A DNA stretch of 64,000 bases from Physcia stellaris. Lineage: Eukaryota; Ascomycota; Lecanoromycetes; Caliciales; Physciaceae. Position 1 is the first letter of the stretch; each line of letters opens with the position of its first letter. Under the pieces are notes generated by a model, which saw only the letters and a list, made by a program, of their open reading frames with translations, ran no database searches and was not told where the DNA came from. The position numbers and the translations under genes were made by a program. Positions 20,843-34,400 of this stretch are shown piece after piece. The DNA is taken from positions 1,178,001 through 1,242,000 of the forward strand of contig JABSSW010000002.1 of assembly GCA_018902385.1 (NCBI GenBank), given 5' to 3'.

Positions 20843-23053
20843 ATGAGCGAATTGCAGGAAAGAGGTTGGGAGCAATCCCAACAACTAGAAGTTCTACCTG
20901 TAGGCCCAAGAGCCAGAGTTTGCCCAACCGCAAGGCCAGGATCGCATGAAGAGAAGATCCAGGTGAATCATTTCTGGGACAGGGTATACATCAACGCACA
21001 AAAGGCCCAAGATTTAGCAAGGTCCACTTCCAAGATGCCTATAGATGAGAAGGTCAAAGAAGGTCCTTGCGACCCTGAGCTCCAAAATCAGCATTCATCA
21101 GGTCAGCGCAATGAGCTGCGAGAAACAGCACCTCCAGGCTTCTGCTTAGATGTCATGGGCAATGAAAGTGTTCCAGAAAACACCGGTTCTCTCCAAAATC
21201 ACTCGGACCAAGGCGATGCTTCACAAACGTATGAATCTGAAAGGACTCATTATGTCGACGACACGTTTGAAGTGCAAATTTCAGGCATCAAAGACGTCTA
21301 CCCTGATCCTGAAAAGATGAACAACACAATTCAAGTAATAAGGCTCATCACAGTAGCACCACAAGTCTGTCAACCCCACTGCAGGGATCGGCCCAGCACA
21401 AATTATGCCAAGGTATGAAAGATATCACTTTAAAAGCCCTCGACATGAATAACAGGGAACAAAGGAATGCCCTAGCCGACGTACAGCAAACTCTCCTGGA
21501 TATAACGGAAATCGCAGTTCTAGGAGCTTTCACTTCAGCGCCAAGTGCGCCCTTTGACTTAACAGATATACGGATGGCTGTGATGCGAGGTGATTTTGCG
21601 CTCGAATTGTTGAAAATAGCAGAAAGTGCTCAGGCGGTAAGTTTATGACTTCTCTATAAGCATGTGTCCTTTGGAAAAAGACCCATTAGCTATGCCTGTC
21701 ATAGAAGCAGAGTCTCCGAACCCCGTTGAAAACATGAGAAGCTGACTTCGATTCCTTTTCTAGCGCAGAGCGAACCAGGCGCATACCGTCGAAGCAAGCA
21801 GGACTTCTTCCGATCGTTCTGAAAACCATCATGGTAACGATTCTATCAAAAACAGGAAGGCAATAAAATCAATGACCACACAAGATAATTACAACACTGC
21901 TCCCTGCCCTCTAACTCCAGACACTAAACACCAATCGGCGGACAGCATCGAGGAGAAAAATGAGCAGCCTGGTGCCGGCAAGGAGAAAGAGAATGAGCTA
22001 TCTGATGATGACGGTGAAGGCGATGAAGCCAGTCACACATCACAAGCAGAGTCTTCTCGAGGGCTTGTCTTCGGGCAAGTCTCGCGGCTCGGTGCTGGAC
22101 TGGGGCTATCAGATATGGATGGGCCTTCACAGGAAGCGCCAACTTGTCCTCCTTCACCAGTGCTGCGGGATGAAGCGCCTTTCGACAAACCTGATGACGG
22201 GGATGAAGTAGACGAGGACGAGGACGATACAGACGACTTTGAGGACTGGGATGCTTGGGCACCTACAGGTATGTTTAACTCGGATTGCATAATTTCCCCT
22301 TTCCACGTGTCCCACTGAAGGTCGATTCATGTTTCTGGGTAGCAAATTCCCAGTACTTAGGATCACAGTGGGATAATTTTCAAGAAGCAGAACTGACTTC
22401 GTGACTTCATAGGGGAGCGTAGTCACTTTAAGGGGGAAAAGGCACGATTTCGATCGAAGTTCCAAGACTGGGGCGGAGATGAAGAAGGTGCCATCGCCTT
22501 TCATTCATCGCCAGCTTCCTCGGAAAGCCCACCTGGACATCCGACGCGAGCCCAATTCGCAATCCTGAGCCGTGCCTTGACTCCACCTCGTCGTCGATCA
22601 ATGTTTCCTTTGCGGAAATACATTGTGATATTTCGAGGGGACAGGCCGAAGAAGAGGGATCCATCTCCATTGAGCAAAGTTGTCCACGAGGAGCACTCTC
22701 TAGAAAAGAATGAAGACCTCCAGCCTAGAACTGCCGAGTCTGAAAGGAACGAGAACACCCAACTGACCGATTGGCAACGACGCAGAATAGAGGAGTTGCA
22801 TTTATCTTCTCCAAAGCCGACCTTGAGAAGACCGGTCCCTTTTCGGCCTGGACACACGCAAGAGAGTGGAGAAGTCCCAAAAGAGTGGAGCGCCGAAACC
22901 TCAAGCTCAAAGAAAGTCTATCACGAGCATGTAGAGGAGGATACGGAAAGCGAGGTAATGACGGAGGGATCAATGGAAGCAAACACAAGTGCCATCCAGC
23001 AGTGGCGTGAAACAGTCGGTACCAAGCGCAGGCGGCTGGATATTGACTGCTAG
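20843..23053 (+). CDS. Large acidic, disordered protein of unknown function (four exons)
   Basis: Spliced model: 20843-21334, 21385-21636, 21764-22268, 22413-23053; introns 50, 127 and 144 nt with GTAATA, GTAAGT and GTATGT donors and TGCAG/TTTCTAG/TTCATAG acceptors. All phases close, giving 629 aa. The start is the first ATG in frame (MSELQERGWEQSQQ). Ordered pieces: a helical segment in exon 2 (NALADVQQTLLDITEIAVLGAF...ELLKIAESAQA), perhaps a coiled coil. Exon 3 is acidic (DEVDEDEDDTDDFEDWDAW); exon 4 is basic with TPPRRRSMFPLRKY and ends GTKRRRLDIDC, a possible nuclear signal. No enzyme motif. A chromatin or scaffold role is possible but unproven. Confidence 0.65.
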
Positions 23054-23729
23054 TGTAATGATAATACCAAGATTGGGATAGCTGGCGAAGAACTAAGGGT
23101 ATGTGTTCACCATCAGAGACTCAGCAGAGACGCCAAGGAGATTGTTACCTGACCACGACAGAGTAAAAACAGGCTAATAATAACAAGCTTTGAGACGCAG
23201 GCTTCCATTCCTATCACAGAGACCGCGGAGGTGATCTTCCGCAATCGTGAGATTGGTTGGCTCGATGACGATGACCGACGTGCTCTGCATGCATGAACGT
23301 GGCATTAGCTGCAGCATCGACCCGATCTCGTTCGAATCCTGCCAGCCACATCACGCTACTAATGTACCCCACACGCAGTTCAAAGTTCGTCATACGCAAC
23401 CATGCATCTTCTTCTCTCGTTCCCCTCAAGATTGCTCTTCCTTATCTAGTAAGTTCTAAGAACCCTACGTTCACCCCGCAAACGCACGAAGTATGATATT
23501 GTAAATCTGCGTCATCAAGCGTAATATGCTTTCGCACTACTTTTCGTGAGGAATCCTTGATTCTTGATCTTAGTGTTTGAAGTTCACTCCGTAAGGTAGA
23601 CTTAAATAGCAGCAGCTTGTCTCCCGGTATTTGACCTCCATGTATCTCTTCTCGTGATTCGAGCCCCTTCCGCATTCGGTGACTCTTCTTCCAACAAGTC
23701 GTTCCTGAGACCGCACAAACAAAGCAGCC
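23054..23729. other. Intergenic, no supported gene
   Basis: No coding signal. It includes the likely promoter of the CFEM gene; the 30 bp before its ATG are CA-rich (CCGCACAAACAAAGCAGCC), a common fungal start context. Confidence 0.4.
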
Positions 23730-24600
23730 ATGGCTCTCCGCCACTATTTCCTCCTATGCTCCCTCCTCTTCTCAACCACAACAGCCCAACTCGAAAACAA
23801 CCCAGGCGCAACGATTGAGAACTACCCCCTCTGCGGGCGAATATGTTCCTCCCAAATCAACAAAACCACCGTAAGCCCTCTCCCTCCCTTCCTCTACCCC
23901 ATCTCCCATCCCCCTTCACCCCCTCCCTCCCCTTCCCCTCCCAAAACCATCCCCCTAACGCCCCGTCCCAGACCTGCGGCTACTACGACCTAAACTGCGA
24001 CTGCAGCCCCCCCTTCCGCTCCCTCACCGCCGCCTGCGAAGCCGTAAGCTGCACGCCCGCCGACTACAACAGCACGCAACTCCTCGCCGACACCTTCTGC
24101 CACAGCCTCTACGCCGCCAACAGCATCTCCGCCGCCTCCGTCACCTCCGCCATCGCGGCCGCGACGGCCTCCGCGCTCGCCATCGTCGCGGGCAAGGACG
24201 TCACCAGCGTAGAGGCTTACCCGATTTGCGCGCAGGGCTGTCAGAAGATCGCGCTCGCGGACTCCGGGTGTGGGAGTTTGGGCAATCGGAGCTGTGTTTG
24301 TGGGAGCAGACGGTTTCTGGGGGGTGTAGGGGCGTGCGAGAGGGCGAATTGTGGGGAGGGGGATAGGGAGGTTGTGACTACGTTGGGGTATGTGCTTTGT
24401 GAGGGGTTGGGTGTCCGTGGAGGTAATGGGAGTGGGAGTGGGGGTGCGAGTGCGAGTTCGGGGGGAATGCGACGAGTGCGACTGGGACGGCGCCGGTGGT
24501 GGGGTTTACGGGGGGTGGGGGAGGGTTGGTGGGGGGTTGGGTGGGGTTGTTGGTGGTTTTGGTGGGGGGGACTGCGTTGGTTGGGTCGTGGGGTGGTTGA
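23730..24600 (+). CDS. Double-CFEM, GPI-anchored type cell-surface protein
   Basis: Exon 1 23730-23870, intron 23871-23971 (101 nt, GTAAGC...CCCAG, phase 0), exon 2 from 23972. A signal peptide (1-19, ending TTAQ) precedes two CFEM domains, each with eight cysteines: one from YPLCGRIC to ADTFC, one from YPICAQGC to GYVLC. CFEM domains bind haem through an Asp three residues before the fourth Cys; domain 1 keeps it (YDLNC), domain 2 has Asn (GNRSC). Domain 1 spans the intron. A Gly/Ser linker then leads to a hydrophobic GPI-like tail (GGWVGLLVVLVGG), which lies one base out of frame across a G6 run (24460-24465); its stop is at 24598. Likely role: haem/iron capture or a surface receptor. Confidence 0.85.
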
Positions 24601-25302
24601 TGGGAAGCTGAGTAGATATTTTGAGATAACTTCGTTCAAGGATCATAGTATCTCTGATTTAAAGATTATTTCCTTCTACGATGCGGAGATATATGGCTTG
24701 GTATATTGGGTGATGTGATCGTTCTTCTTGGATTCTTCATGTCTTCAGTGATTCGAGGTCAACTGCGCTGAAAGAGTCGTAGGCTGACGCTTTGATTGAT
24801 CCATTGAAGCTGTTACAGTTTAAGGTTGACATTATCTCATTTTCATTATCATCGACTCGGTTTAACATGGCAAGGGTACTCTCCTTAGCCCAGGTGGACA
24901 TCGATGGCTTGGAAGGTGAGTAACAATCATTCTTCTTTGGATTCTCCCGAATCCATGATAGACAGTTAAGTGGAGATGAAGCTATCTTCGTCATACGCTC
25001 AAACGGATGGGGTATACCAATGTATAATCATTTAAGCTCTGAAATCCTTACATTGTTCGTAAAGTGGAGTCAATCCTCAAGAGAGACGTCAATGGCGATG
25101 TAATATACCTGCCCATCGCTTCTATTGATGTCCAGAGTGCGTCAGTCCCCTCTGCTTTGATGATTTGATTTTTAGGTGAGCTTTAAACATCTTCGCGTCG
25201 GAAATTCCTAGTAACATCTTGTCAGCCCTAATATACCTATTTGAGACGACAAATGTTTACCCTGCCTGTCATCTTAGTTGTTAGGCCCTGTAGCACCCCA
25301 TA
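24601..25302. other. Intergenic, no supported gene
   Basis: About 700 bp between convergent genes. No motif-bearing frame or RNA gene seen. Confidence 0.45.
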
Positions 25303-25862
25303 TTACCCTCCAGCGCCATACCACATGACAGTCAACGCAGCAGAGATAACTAATCCTTGCGCACGATGGCGAAGCGTCAGGCGATATGTTCCTTGCCACC
25401 CTTGCGCAGCGGCGCTCGCTATCATATCCACAAACATCGCAACGGTAGACCACTCTATGGGTGCTTGCTCGCAATCGAAACGCAGTTGAAAAGGACCACT
25501 CCGAAAGCGTAGCTGTCGTTCCTCCTCTAAAAACTGGTACTCATGATTGATGTTTCGCCAGATGGTGGTATGAAAGTCCTCGATATGTGCAGCGGCATGC
25601 TGAATCGGCCACAAAAACCCCAGTCGTCGACGTCAATTGTCCAGCCTCCACCGAGATCAGCCCAGAATCGTTTTTGGAGGGGATTTGGAGGTCTGGCTAT
25701 AGATTTTACTTGACCTTCTCCAGAGGATAAGCTGGTTTCTCTTGTAAGAGCTTTCAAATTATCGTCCCGTCGACCTTGAATGAGAGAAGCTGGAGCAGCC
25801 GAGGTAGCGAGAAGAAAGATAAAGCACAAGATTGCCCTCGTAAGATAGTACAGTCCTCGCAT
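25303..25862 (-). CDS. Small secreted protein, unknown; one-base frame offset
   Basis: The start at 25862 gives a signal peptide (RAILCFIFLLATSAAP) and a pro-like region with a possible kexin site (NPLQKR) before FWADLGGGWTIDVDDWGF. The frame then shifts by one base near 25613-25621, where an A5 run meets a C4 run. It continues as LWPIQHAAAHIEDFHTTIW to the stop at 25303; about 186 aa in all. The C-terminal part (FVDMIASAAAQGWQGTYRLTLRHRAQGLVISAAL) resembles one module of the secreted protein at 2105-3037 (AQG, then Arg-x-T-L, then a beta hairpin). No intron of acceptable size bridges the two frames. Function unknown. Confidence 0.55.
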
Positions 25863-26807
25863 GGTGATACCTTTCCTTTTTTTTGCGGTTCACATGATTA
25901 GGACATGCACGTTACTGATGTAAATGGAGTTCGTGATATCGCTTTTTCTATAATGAGTTATATTGACGGGTCGCTTGATGATGTTCGGCCTGTGCTGATG
26001 CAGGGAAAGCGCATGGATGCCCAACCGCCAATGGAAATGCTCGAGCCTTCTGCTCGTGATATTGCAGACGTCCGCCCGTTGTTTTTTCTCATCTTCAAAA
26101 TTGTGTGTCTCCCGCTCATCCGTTCCTGAAAGATCGTTTCATGGTCATATCAACTCCATAGCCCGATCGAGTTGAATAGATGAGTTAGACGACGATGCTA
26201 CCGCCCAGCAGAGCTCAGGTGGGTATTTCTTGCATATGCGGTGCTTGCTGACCAGGTCAACCACTAAAGTCTATACAGAAGTCTCCAGGGGCATTAGCTA
26301 TGTTGACGGGTCGCTTAACGATGGACGTGTACAAAGCGGTAGGAAATTCCGTGTTTCTCAAGAAACACGGGAACCATGCAGTCATTATACCGGGCCAAAC
26401 TGCTTTGCTCGAGACAACGGCCGATGTTACTATTAGAAGTTCTGATATTGTCGTAACCCTTCCGAACCGGGCACGGCATCACTAACCGCCAACAGTCACG
26501 AATCGACGCCCATGAGCATTTGTTGCGTCCCGAGACCATGATTTGCGACAAGTGCCCACTCGGAATGAGTAAACAGAGAGGGTCTCGTCCAAGCATAATT
26601 TTTCAACGAGTAGCCTCACGTTCTGGGCATCGGTATCTAGTGTGGATTCAATCGGAAAAGTCTTGAAACAAGTGTGACTGGTGGCATTCAAGCGAGGCGC
26701 TAAACTAGCCACAGTGGCTGAAACCCATTTAACCCAGTACAAGAATGATTTTCTAGCGTGAAGAGCACGGCTTGCGAATAAACCTTATTTCGAGACAGTC
26801 TATTCCG
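25863..26807. other. Non-coding, includes a dispersed repeat copy
   Basis: No gene seen. Most of 25985-26305 is a diverged copy of sequence at 47105-47625 (listed separately). The phrase TTGACGGGTCGCTT occurs twice (near 25963 and 26303), so the copy is flanked by or contains a short direct repeat. Confidence 0.5.
25985..26305. repeat. Dispersed repeat, copy 1
   Basis: Shares long collinear similarity with 47105-47625: for example GATATTGCAGACG(T/G)CCGCCC, ATATCAACTCCATAGCCCGA, and GGCATTAGC near the end (AGCATTAGC in copy 2). This copy lacks the inverted-repeat insertion found in copy 2 and is AT-richer. Origin and class are unknown; there is no coding capacity. Confidence 0.65.
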
Positions 26808-26812
26808 TATTC

Positions 26813-27049
26813 TGTTACGAGCATGCCTGGCAGATAGATCTGACAGATAGATAGTTGATATGATAGATGATTAGACAGATATGTCTGAATCGAATTATGT
26901 TTTAATTCTCTGACGAGATTAACGTGATTTGGGATTTGACGCTCGCACATTGTTTACAATTTTATCATTTTGTACATATTTGTTTCTGCAAATTTATTAT
27001 TTTCGTTTAGTTAATCAATAATACGTTTATTCAAACACGATTCATGATA
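26813..27049 (+). repeat. 5' LTR of fossil A
   Basis: 237 bp; the least mutated of the four LTRs here. It still carries CpC, CpT and GpG steps lost from its partner at 40007. Confidence 0.9.
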
Positions 27050-30000
27050 TTACAATAAATTTTCAATTTTTATCGTTCGTCGAAATACGCGAACGCTCAA
27101 AAATAAAATCTCAAATCGATCAAATTTTTTTGACGAAACAAACGACGAAAAGTTTTGTTGATCAAACAAATGATTTGAAATTTTTTTTGACGAAACAACG
27201 ACGAAATTTTCGACGATAAAAAACGAAAATTGATTCGATTAATTTTTTTTTTTTTTATCATTTTCAATTTTTTATTTTCAATTATGATTCGAAATCATCA
27301 CGAAACAATTTTTTCGAATTTTCTATTTCGATGAAACAACGTTTCAGAACGTTACGCGTCAAATCGAATCGTATGTTGCACAAAATTAACGACAATTTTT
27401 TTGACGAAAATTTCGTTAATCAATTTAAACGTCGTCGATTTGTATCAACGAATCAACGATCGATTTCATAAAAATGAAAAATAAAAAAATCATTCATTTT
27501 TTGAATATCGTCATCATCGATCAATTGAAGTAATAAATCAATCATAAAATCGTCGATTTTTTAAAGAAATTTGATCGATTACGCATCGATTGTAACAACT
27601 ATTTGAACGTTTTGACTCAATATCAGAATTTGTACAATATTGTCAACGTTGATCGTGACGAATTGATCAATACGAATGTCGAATTAAATGAAATTCGTCG
27701 AGAATTGAATATTTTGAAAAACGAATACGAAAAACAACGTGATTTATTTTTGATCAAGCAAAAAAATTACATTTTTTTGAAAAAAAATCACGACGTTTTG
27801 CTGATCAAAATTCGCGATCGTGCACGAAATTCGAACGTCGACGATGAAAAAAACGACGATAAAATCAACGTAATTAATTTTTTTCAAAAAAATAAACGAC
27901 GTTTCAAAATACACTCAAATTTTTTTAAATTCATCGATGAAATAAAACTCATTTGACGTGTTTGAAAAACAAAAATACACGATAAAATGACGATCAACGT
28001 TGATTATTACGACACGAACATGATCGCAATCATTATTATGATTGATTAAATTGAAAATGATATCGATAATCACATACAATCGATTCGTGATATTGATATG
28101 AATCATTTCAAAATTTGACATATGATGTTGAAATTTTTGAACATTATTTACGAAAATTTTGATTTCAAACGCAATATGCGTAATCAATTTCGAACATTGA
28201 TCATGAATATTCAAAATTTTCAATTTTTTATTTCAATTTTTTCGCTTTAGCAATTCAATTGATTATAGCGAAATCATCAAAATCGAAAAATTGATAAACA
28301 AAATTTTCTGAAATTTGAAAAAAACGATGAATGTATATTCACGTGAATTTATCACGTTCGACGAAATTCGAATCATTTTGCAACAAATATACAATCGACA
28401 ATCGAATTTTCGAAAAGAAAAAATCGCGACACGTCAACAACGTTTTGAATTGTTTCAATTCAAATCAATTTTTGTCGTCTCGATTTCGATGTTTTTTACG
28501 AAATTTGTCATTTCGATTTTTTTCGTGAAATTTACAATTCATTTATATTTCAACGTTGAAATCAAAATTCGTGATTCGATGATCGACAAATTGATCGTCA
28601 CGAACAAATGTTTCACATGTGACGAATTGAATCACGTTTGAAAAAAATGTTCGAACGATCACAAACATCAAAAACGTCATTGACACAAAATGCAAATATC
28701 GTACATGAATTTAATCGTCGAATCGAATAATTCTGATTCGAAAAATTAACAATTCACATCAAAAACGCGATTGATGAATGTTTAAAAAAATTTTTTATTC
28801 ATAACGATAATTTGTTTGATTTTTTCATCAAACGATTTTTAATTATCAATTGTACGTTATCATTCAACGATAATAAACATAAATTAGAAATTTTAATAAA
28901 CATTGATGCAATTGATTATGCATTCATTGATAAAAAAATCGCGCAATTTGTATGCAACATGCTGAACATGAAATTCGTATTTTTATTGAAATCGAAATCA
29001 TTGATTGAATTCGACGATCGTCAAATTTTTTCAATAATTCATGTCATATATTTTAAATTAACGATAAAATTGCATTTCGAATTGATCGTTTTTTTGTTAA
29101 TCATCGATTTGAATAATCATTCGATAATTTTAAAAAAATCGTGAATAAACAAACATAAAATCATATTGAACATGATTTACGATAAATTGATTTTCAAATC
29201 GTTCAAATGCAATCATCATGACAATATATTTAATCAAATTGTTCAAATTCGACGTTTGAAAGTTTTCAAATCAAATCGTCGATAAAATGTATTTAATTGA
29301 CGTCGTGATATCGTGTTATCGCAAAAAAGCAATTCGAAACATATAACGATGATAAAATCTCGATATATCATTTTGTTTCGTTTCAAAATCAAATTTTTGT
29401 TTTTTACAATCGAAAATGAATCAAATGTATTCGATTCGAAATGTTTCGAATGTTCAATTCATTCGAACGTCGACGACGATAACGAGTCGTCAATCATCGA
29501 ATTAAATGATTCAAAAATTGATATCACAACAATTACGAAAACGACATTCATCAAAAAAAAAAACTTGAAAAAACAACGCAATAAACGTTGAAAAATCAAA
29601 AAACAACAATTCGAAATTTTTTTATCATCGAAATTGAATTCAAACGATTCAATGAATATCGCGATAATTGATGCAATTTTTTTTTGTTTATTCGTCGATT
29701 TCAAAAATAAAAAACAAAAAATGTAATGTTTTTTCATTACGATCAATCAAATCGATTTCGCGTTCAAAACATTGCGAGCAAATTTTGAATCGTTGAAAAT
29801 TGCTATCATGATCAAAGAAATTTTGAAACACGAACAAATCAAATCGATTTTTGAACGCATAATGAAAAAAATATTCAAATATTTTAAACATTTGTCAAAA
29901 ATATTCGATTTTCAAAAAACAATTGAATTGTCATCGCATCGATTTTACGATCACAAAATCGAATTTTTAAACGATAGCAATTCATTGTTTCGAAACAAAA

Positions 30001-31211
30001 TATATTTTTTGTTCGAATTCAAATTTCAAAAATTCAAAAAATATTTGAAAAATAATTTTCAAAAAAGTTTTATCGTATTCAATCAAATTGCATACGTTTC
30101 GTTCGTTTTATTTGCAATCAAATCAAATGATCAATTGCGTTTGTGTGTGAATTATCGACGATTTAATCACATCACGAAACGCAATCGATATTTCATTTTC
30201 TTGATCGAAAAAACTTTAATCAAAATGCAAAATTGCAAATATTTGATCAAATTGAATATTATATCGATTTTCAACAAACTTCGAATGAGTGAAAAAAGTG
30301 AAAAATTTATCACGTTCGTTATTTTTATGAAATCATACAAATATCGAATGTTATCTTTCGAATTGATCAACGAATTCGCGAATTGACAACATTACATTTA
30401 ACGATTTGTTATTCAATTTTTTGAACGATTTTTGTCAAATTTATTTAGATGATATTTTCATTTACAACAAATTCAAAAAAAAACACATCGTTCACGTTCG
30501 TAAAATATTGAAAAAATTCAAAAAAGTCGAATTACAAATGAATATTGAAAAATGCGAATTCTTTAAAAAAAAATGACATTTTTGAACGTCATATTATCGA
30601 TAGATGATTTTCGCATGAATTCGAAAAAAATAAAAATCATTGTCAATTGAAAACGTTTTACGAATCTGAAAAAAATACAAATTTTCGTGAATTTCGTCAA
30701 TTTTTACAGACGATTCATTCGTGATTTTTCGAAAAAGATTCGAATTTTCATTCGAATGATTAAAAAGTTTGTGAATTTCGAATGAATTGAAAAAATCGAA
30801 AAAGTTTTCAATTTTTTCAAAAAAACAATGACGAAAATTTTCATATTACGACATTACGATCGAACAAAACAAATCATTTTGAAAATCGATTTTTTTGATT
30901 ACGTCAATGCAAAAATATTATTTCAATACGACGACGAAAAAATGTTGCATTTCGTTGTTTTTTACAATCGCAACATGATTTCAATTGAATGCAATTACGA
31001 AATTTATGACAAAAAATTATTAATCATCATTCGTTGTTTAAAGCATTGACGTTTTGAATTCGAAAACATCGAAAAATCGATCAAAATTTTTATCGATCAC
31101 AAGAAATTGAAAATCTTCATGACGTCAAAAAAATTCATTTTTCGTCAAACTCGTTGAGTCGAAACTTTTTCGAAATTCAACATTGTCATTCAATTTCAAT
31201 TCGAAATTCAG

Positions 31212-31435
31212 TGTTACGAACATGTCTGACAGATAAATTTGACAAATAGATAGTTGATATGATATGTGATCGAACAACGAATTATGTTTTAATTTTACGT
31301 TGAAATTAACGTGATTTGAAACTTGACGTCGCACATTGTTTGCAATTTCAACATTTTGTATTTATTTGTTTTTGCAAACTTATTGTTTTCGTTTAGTTAG
31401 TCAATATTACGTCTATTCAAGCACGATTCATGATA
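31212..31435 (+). repeat. 5' LTR of fossil B
   Basis: 224 bp, TGTTACG...CATGATA. It differs from the 3' LTR at seven sites by hand alignment, all transitions at CpT/ApG steps. Confidence 0.9.
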
Positions 31436-34400
31436 TTACAATAAATTTTCAATTTTTATCGCTCGTCGTGATACGCGAACGTTCAAAAATAAAATTTCAA
31501 ATCGATTAAGTTTTTTTGACGAAACAAACGACGAAAAATTCTGCTGATCAAACAAACGATCAAAAAGTTCTTTTGACGAAACATCTGACGAAAATCGTGA
31601 AATAACAAATCGAATCTTCACGCAATCGACGATAAAAGACGAGAATTGACACGATTAATTTTTTTCTTTTTTATCGTTTTCAATTTTTCATTTTCAGTTA
31701 TGATTCGAAGTCATCACGAAACAATTTTTTTCGAATTTTTTATTTCGATGAAACAACGTTTTAAAACGTTACGTGTCAACGTGAATCGTATGTTGCATGA
31801 AATTAACGACAATTTTTTTGACGAAAGTTTCGCTGATCAATTCAAACGTCGTCGATTTGTATCAACGATCGAATTCATAAAAGTGAAAAATGACGAAGTC
31901 ATTCATTTTTTGAATATCGTCATCATCGATCAATTGAAATGATGAGTTAATCATAAAATCGTCGATTTTTTAAAAAAATTTGATCGATTACGCATCGATC
32001 GTGATAATTATTTGAACGTTTTGATTTAATATCAAAATTTGTACAATATTGTCAGCGTCGATCGTGACGAATTGATCAATACGAATGTCGAATTAAATGA
32101 AATACGTCGAAAATTGAATATTTTGAAAAACGAATACGAAAAGCAACGTGATTTACTTTTGATCAAACAAAAAAATTACATTTTTTTGAAAAAAAATCAC
32201 GACGTTTTGCTGATCAAGATTCGCGATCGTACACGAAATTTTGACGTCGACGATGAAAAAAACGACGATGAAATCAACGTAATTAATTTTTTTCAAAAAA
32301 ACAAACGACGTTTCAAAGCATATTCAAATTCTTTTAAATTCATCGATGAAGTAGAATTCATTTGACGTGTTTGAAAAACAAAAATACACGATAAAATGAC
32401 GATCAACGTTGATTATTACGACACGAACATGATCGCAATCACTATTGTGATTGACTGAATTAAAAATGATGTCGATGATCACATACAATCGATTCGTGAC
32501 ATTGATATGAATCATTTCAAAATTTGACATATGATGTTGAAATTTTTGAACATTATTTACGAAAATTCTGATTTCAAACGCAATATGCGTAATCAATTTC
32601 GAGCATTGATCATGAATATTCAGAATTTTCAATTTTTTTATTTTATCTTTTTTCGTTTTAGCAATTCAATTGATTATAACGAAGTCATCAAAATCGAAAA
32701 ATTGATGAACAAAATTTTCTGAAATCTGAAAAAAACGATGAATGTATATTCACGTGAATTCATCACGTTCGATGAAATTCGAATCATTTTGTAGCAAATA
32801 TACAATCGACAATCGAATTTTCGAAAAAAAAAAATCGCGACACGTCAACAACGTTTTGAATTGTTTCAATTCAAATCAATTTTTGTCGTTTCGATTTCGA
32901 TGTTTTTTACGAAATCTGTTATTTCGACTTTTTTCGTGAAATTTGTCGTTCATTTTCATTTCAACGTTGAAATCAAGATTCGTGACTCGATGACAAACAA
33001 ACTGATCGTCACGAACAAATGTTTCACATGCGATGAAATCGATCACGTATGAAAAAAGTGTTCGAACGCTTACAAACATCAAAAGCGTCATTGACACAAA
33101 ATGCAAATGTTTTACATGAACATGATCAACGAATCGAGCGAATTTGATTCGAAAAATTGATAATTCACATCAAAAACGCGATTGATAAATGTTTAAAAAT
33201 TTTCTTTATTCATCATGACGAATTGTTTGACTTTTTTGTCAAACGATTTTTAGTCATCAATTGTACGTTGTCATTCAACGATAATAAACATAAATTAAAA
33301 ACTTTAATAGACATTGATGCAATTGATTATGTTTTCATTGATAAAAAAATTGCGCAATTTGTATGCAACATGCTGAGCATGAATTTCGTATTTTTATTAA
33401 AATCGAAATTCATTATCGAATTCGACGATCGTCAAATTTTTTCAATAATTCATGCCATTTATTTCAAATTGACAATTGATTTGCATTTCGAATTGACAGT
33501 TTCTTTGTTCATCATCGATCTGAACAATCATTCGATAATTTTAAAAAAATCGTGAATGAACAAGCATGAAATTATTTTGAATATGATTTACGATAAATTG
33601 ATTTTCAAATCGTTCAAATGTAATCATCATGATAATATATTCATCAAAACAATGCAAATTCGACGTTTGAAAACTTCTGATTCAAATCGTCGATGAAACG
33701 TATTTAATTGACGTCGCGATGCTTTCTTATCGAAAACAAATAACGCGAAGCATATTGCTGCAATAAAATCTCGATATACGATTTTATTTCGTTCGCAATT
33801 TAATTTTTCAACGTTTTATGTACAAAACGAATCAAACGTATTCGATTCAAAATGTTTCGATTGTTTTACTCATTCGAAAATCGATCAAGATGACGAATCG
33901 TTCGTCGTTGAATCAAATCATTCAAAAATTGATATCACAGCGATTACGAAAGCGACATTCGTCAAGAAAAAAGATTTGAAAAAACAACGCAACAAGCGTT
34001 GAAAAATCAAAAAACAACAATTCGAAATTTTTTCATTTTCGAGACTGAATTCAAACGATTCGATGAATATCGCGATGATTGATGCGATTTTTTTTTGTTT
34101 ATTCGTCGACTTCAAAAATCGAAAACAAAAAATGCAATGTTTTTTCATTACGATCAATCAAATCGATTTCGCACTCAAAACATTGCGAACAAATTTTGAA
34201 TCGTTGAAGATTGTCGTCATGATCAAAGAGATTTTGAAACACGAACAAGTCAAATCGATTCTTGAACGTATAATGAAAAAAATATCGAAATATTTCAGAC
34301 ATTTGTCAAAAATATTCGATTTTCAGAAAACAATTGAATTGTCGTCGCATCGAATTTACGATCACAAAATCGAATTTCTAAGCGATAACAATACATTGTT

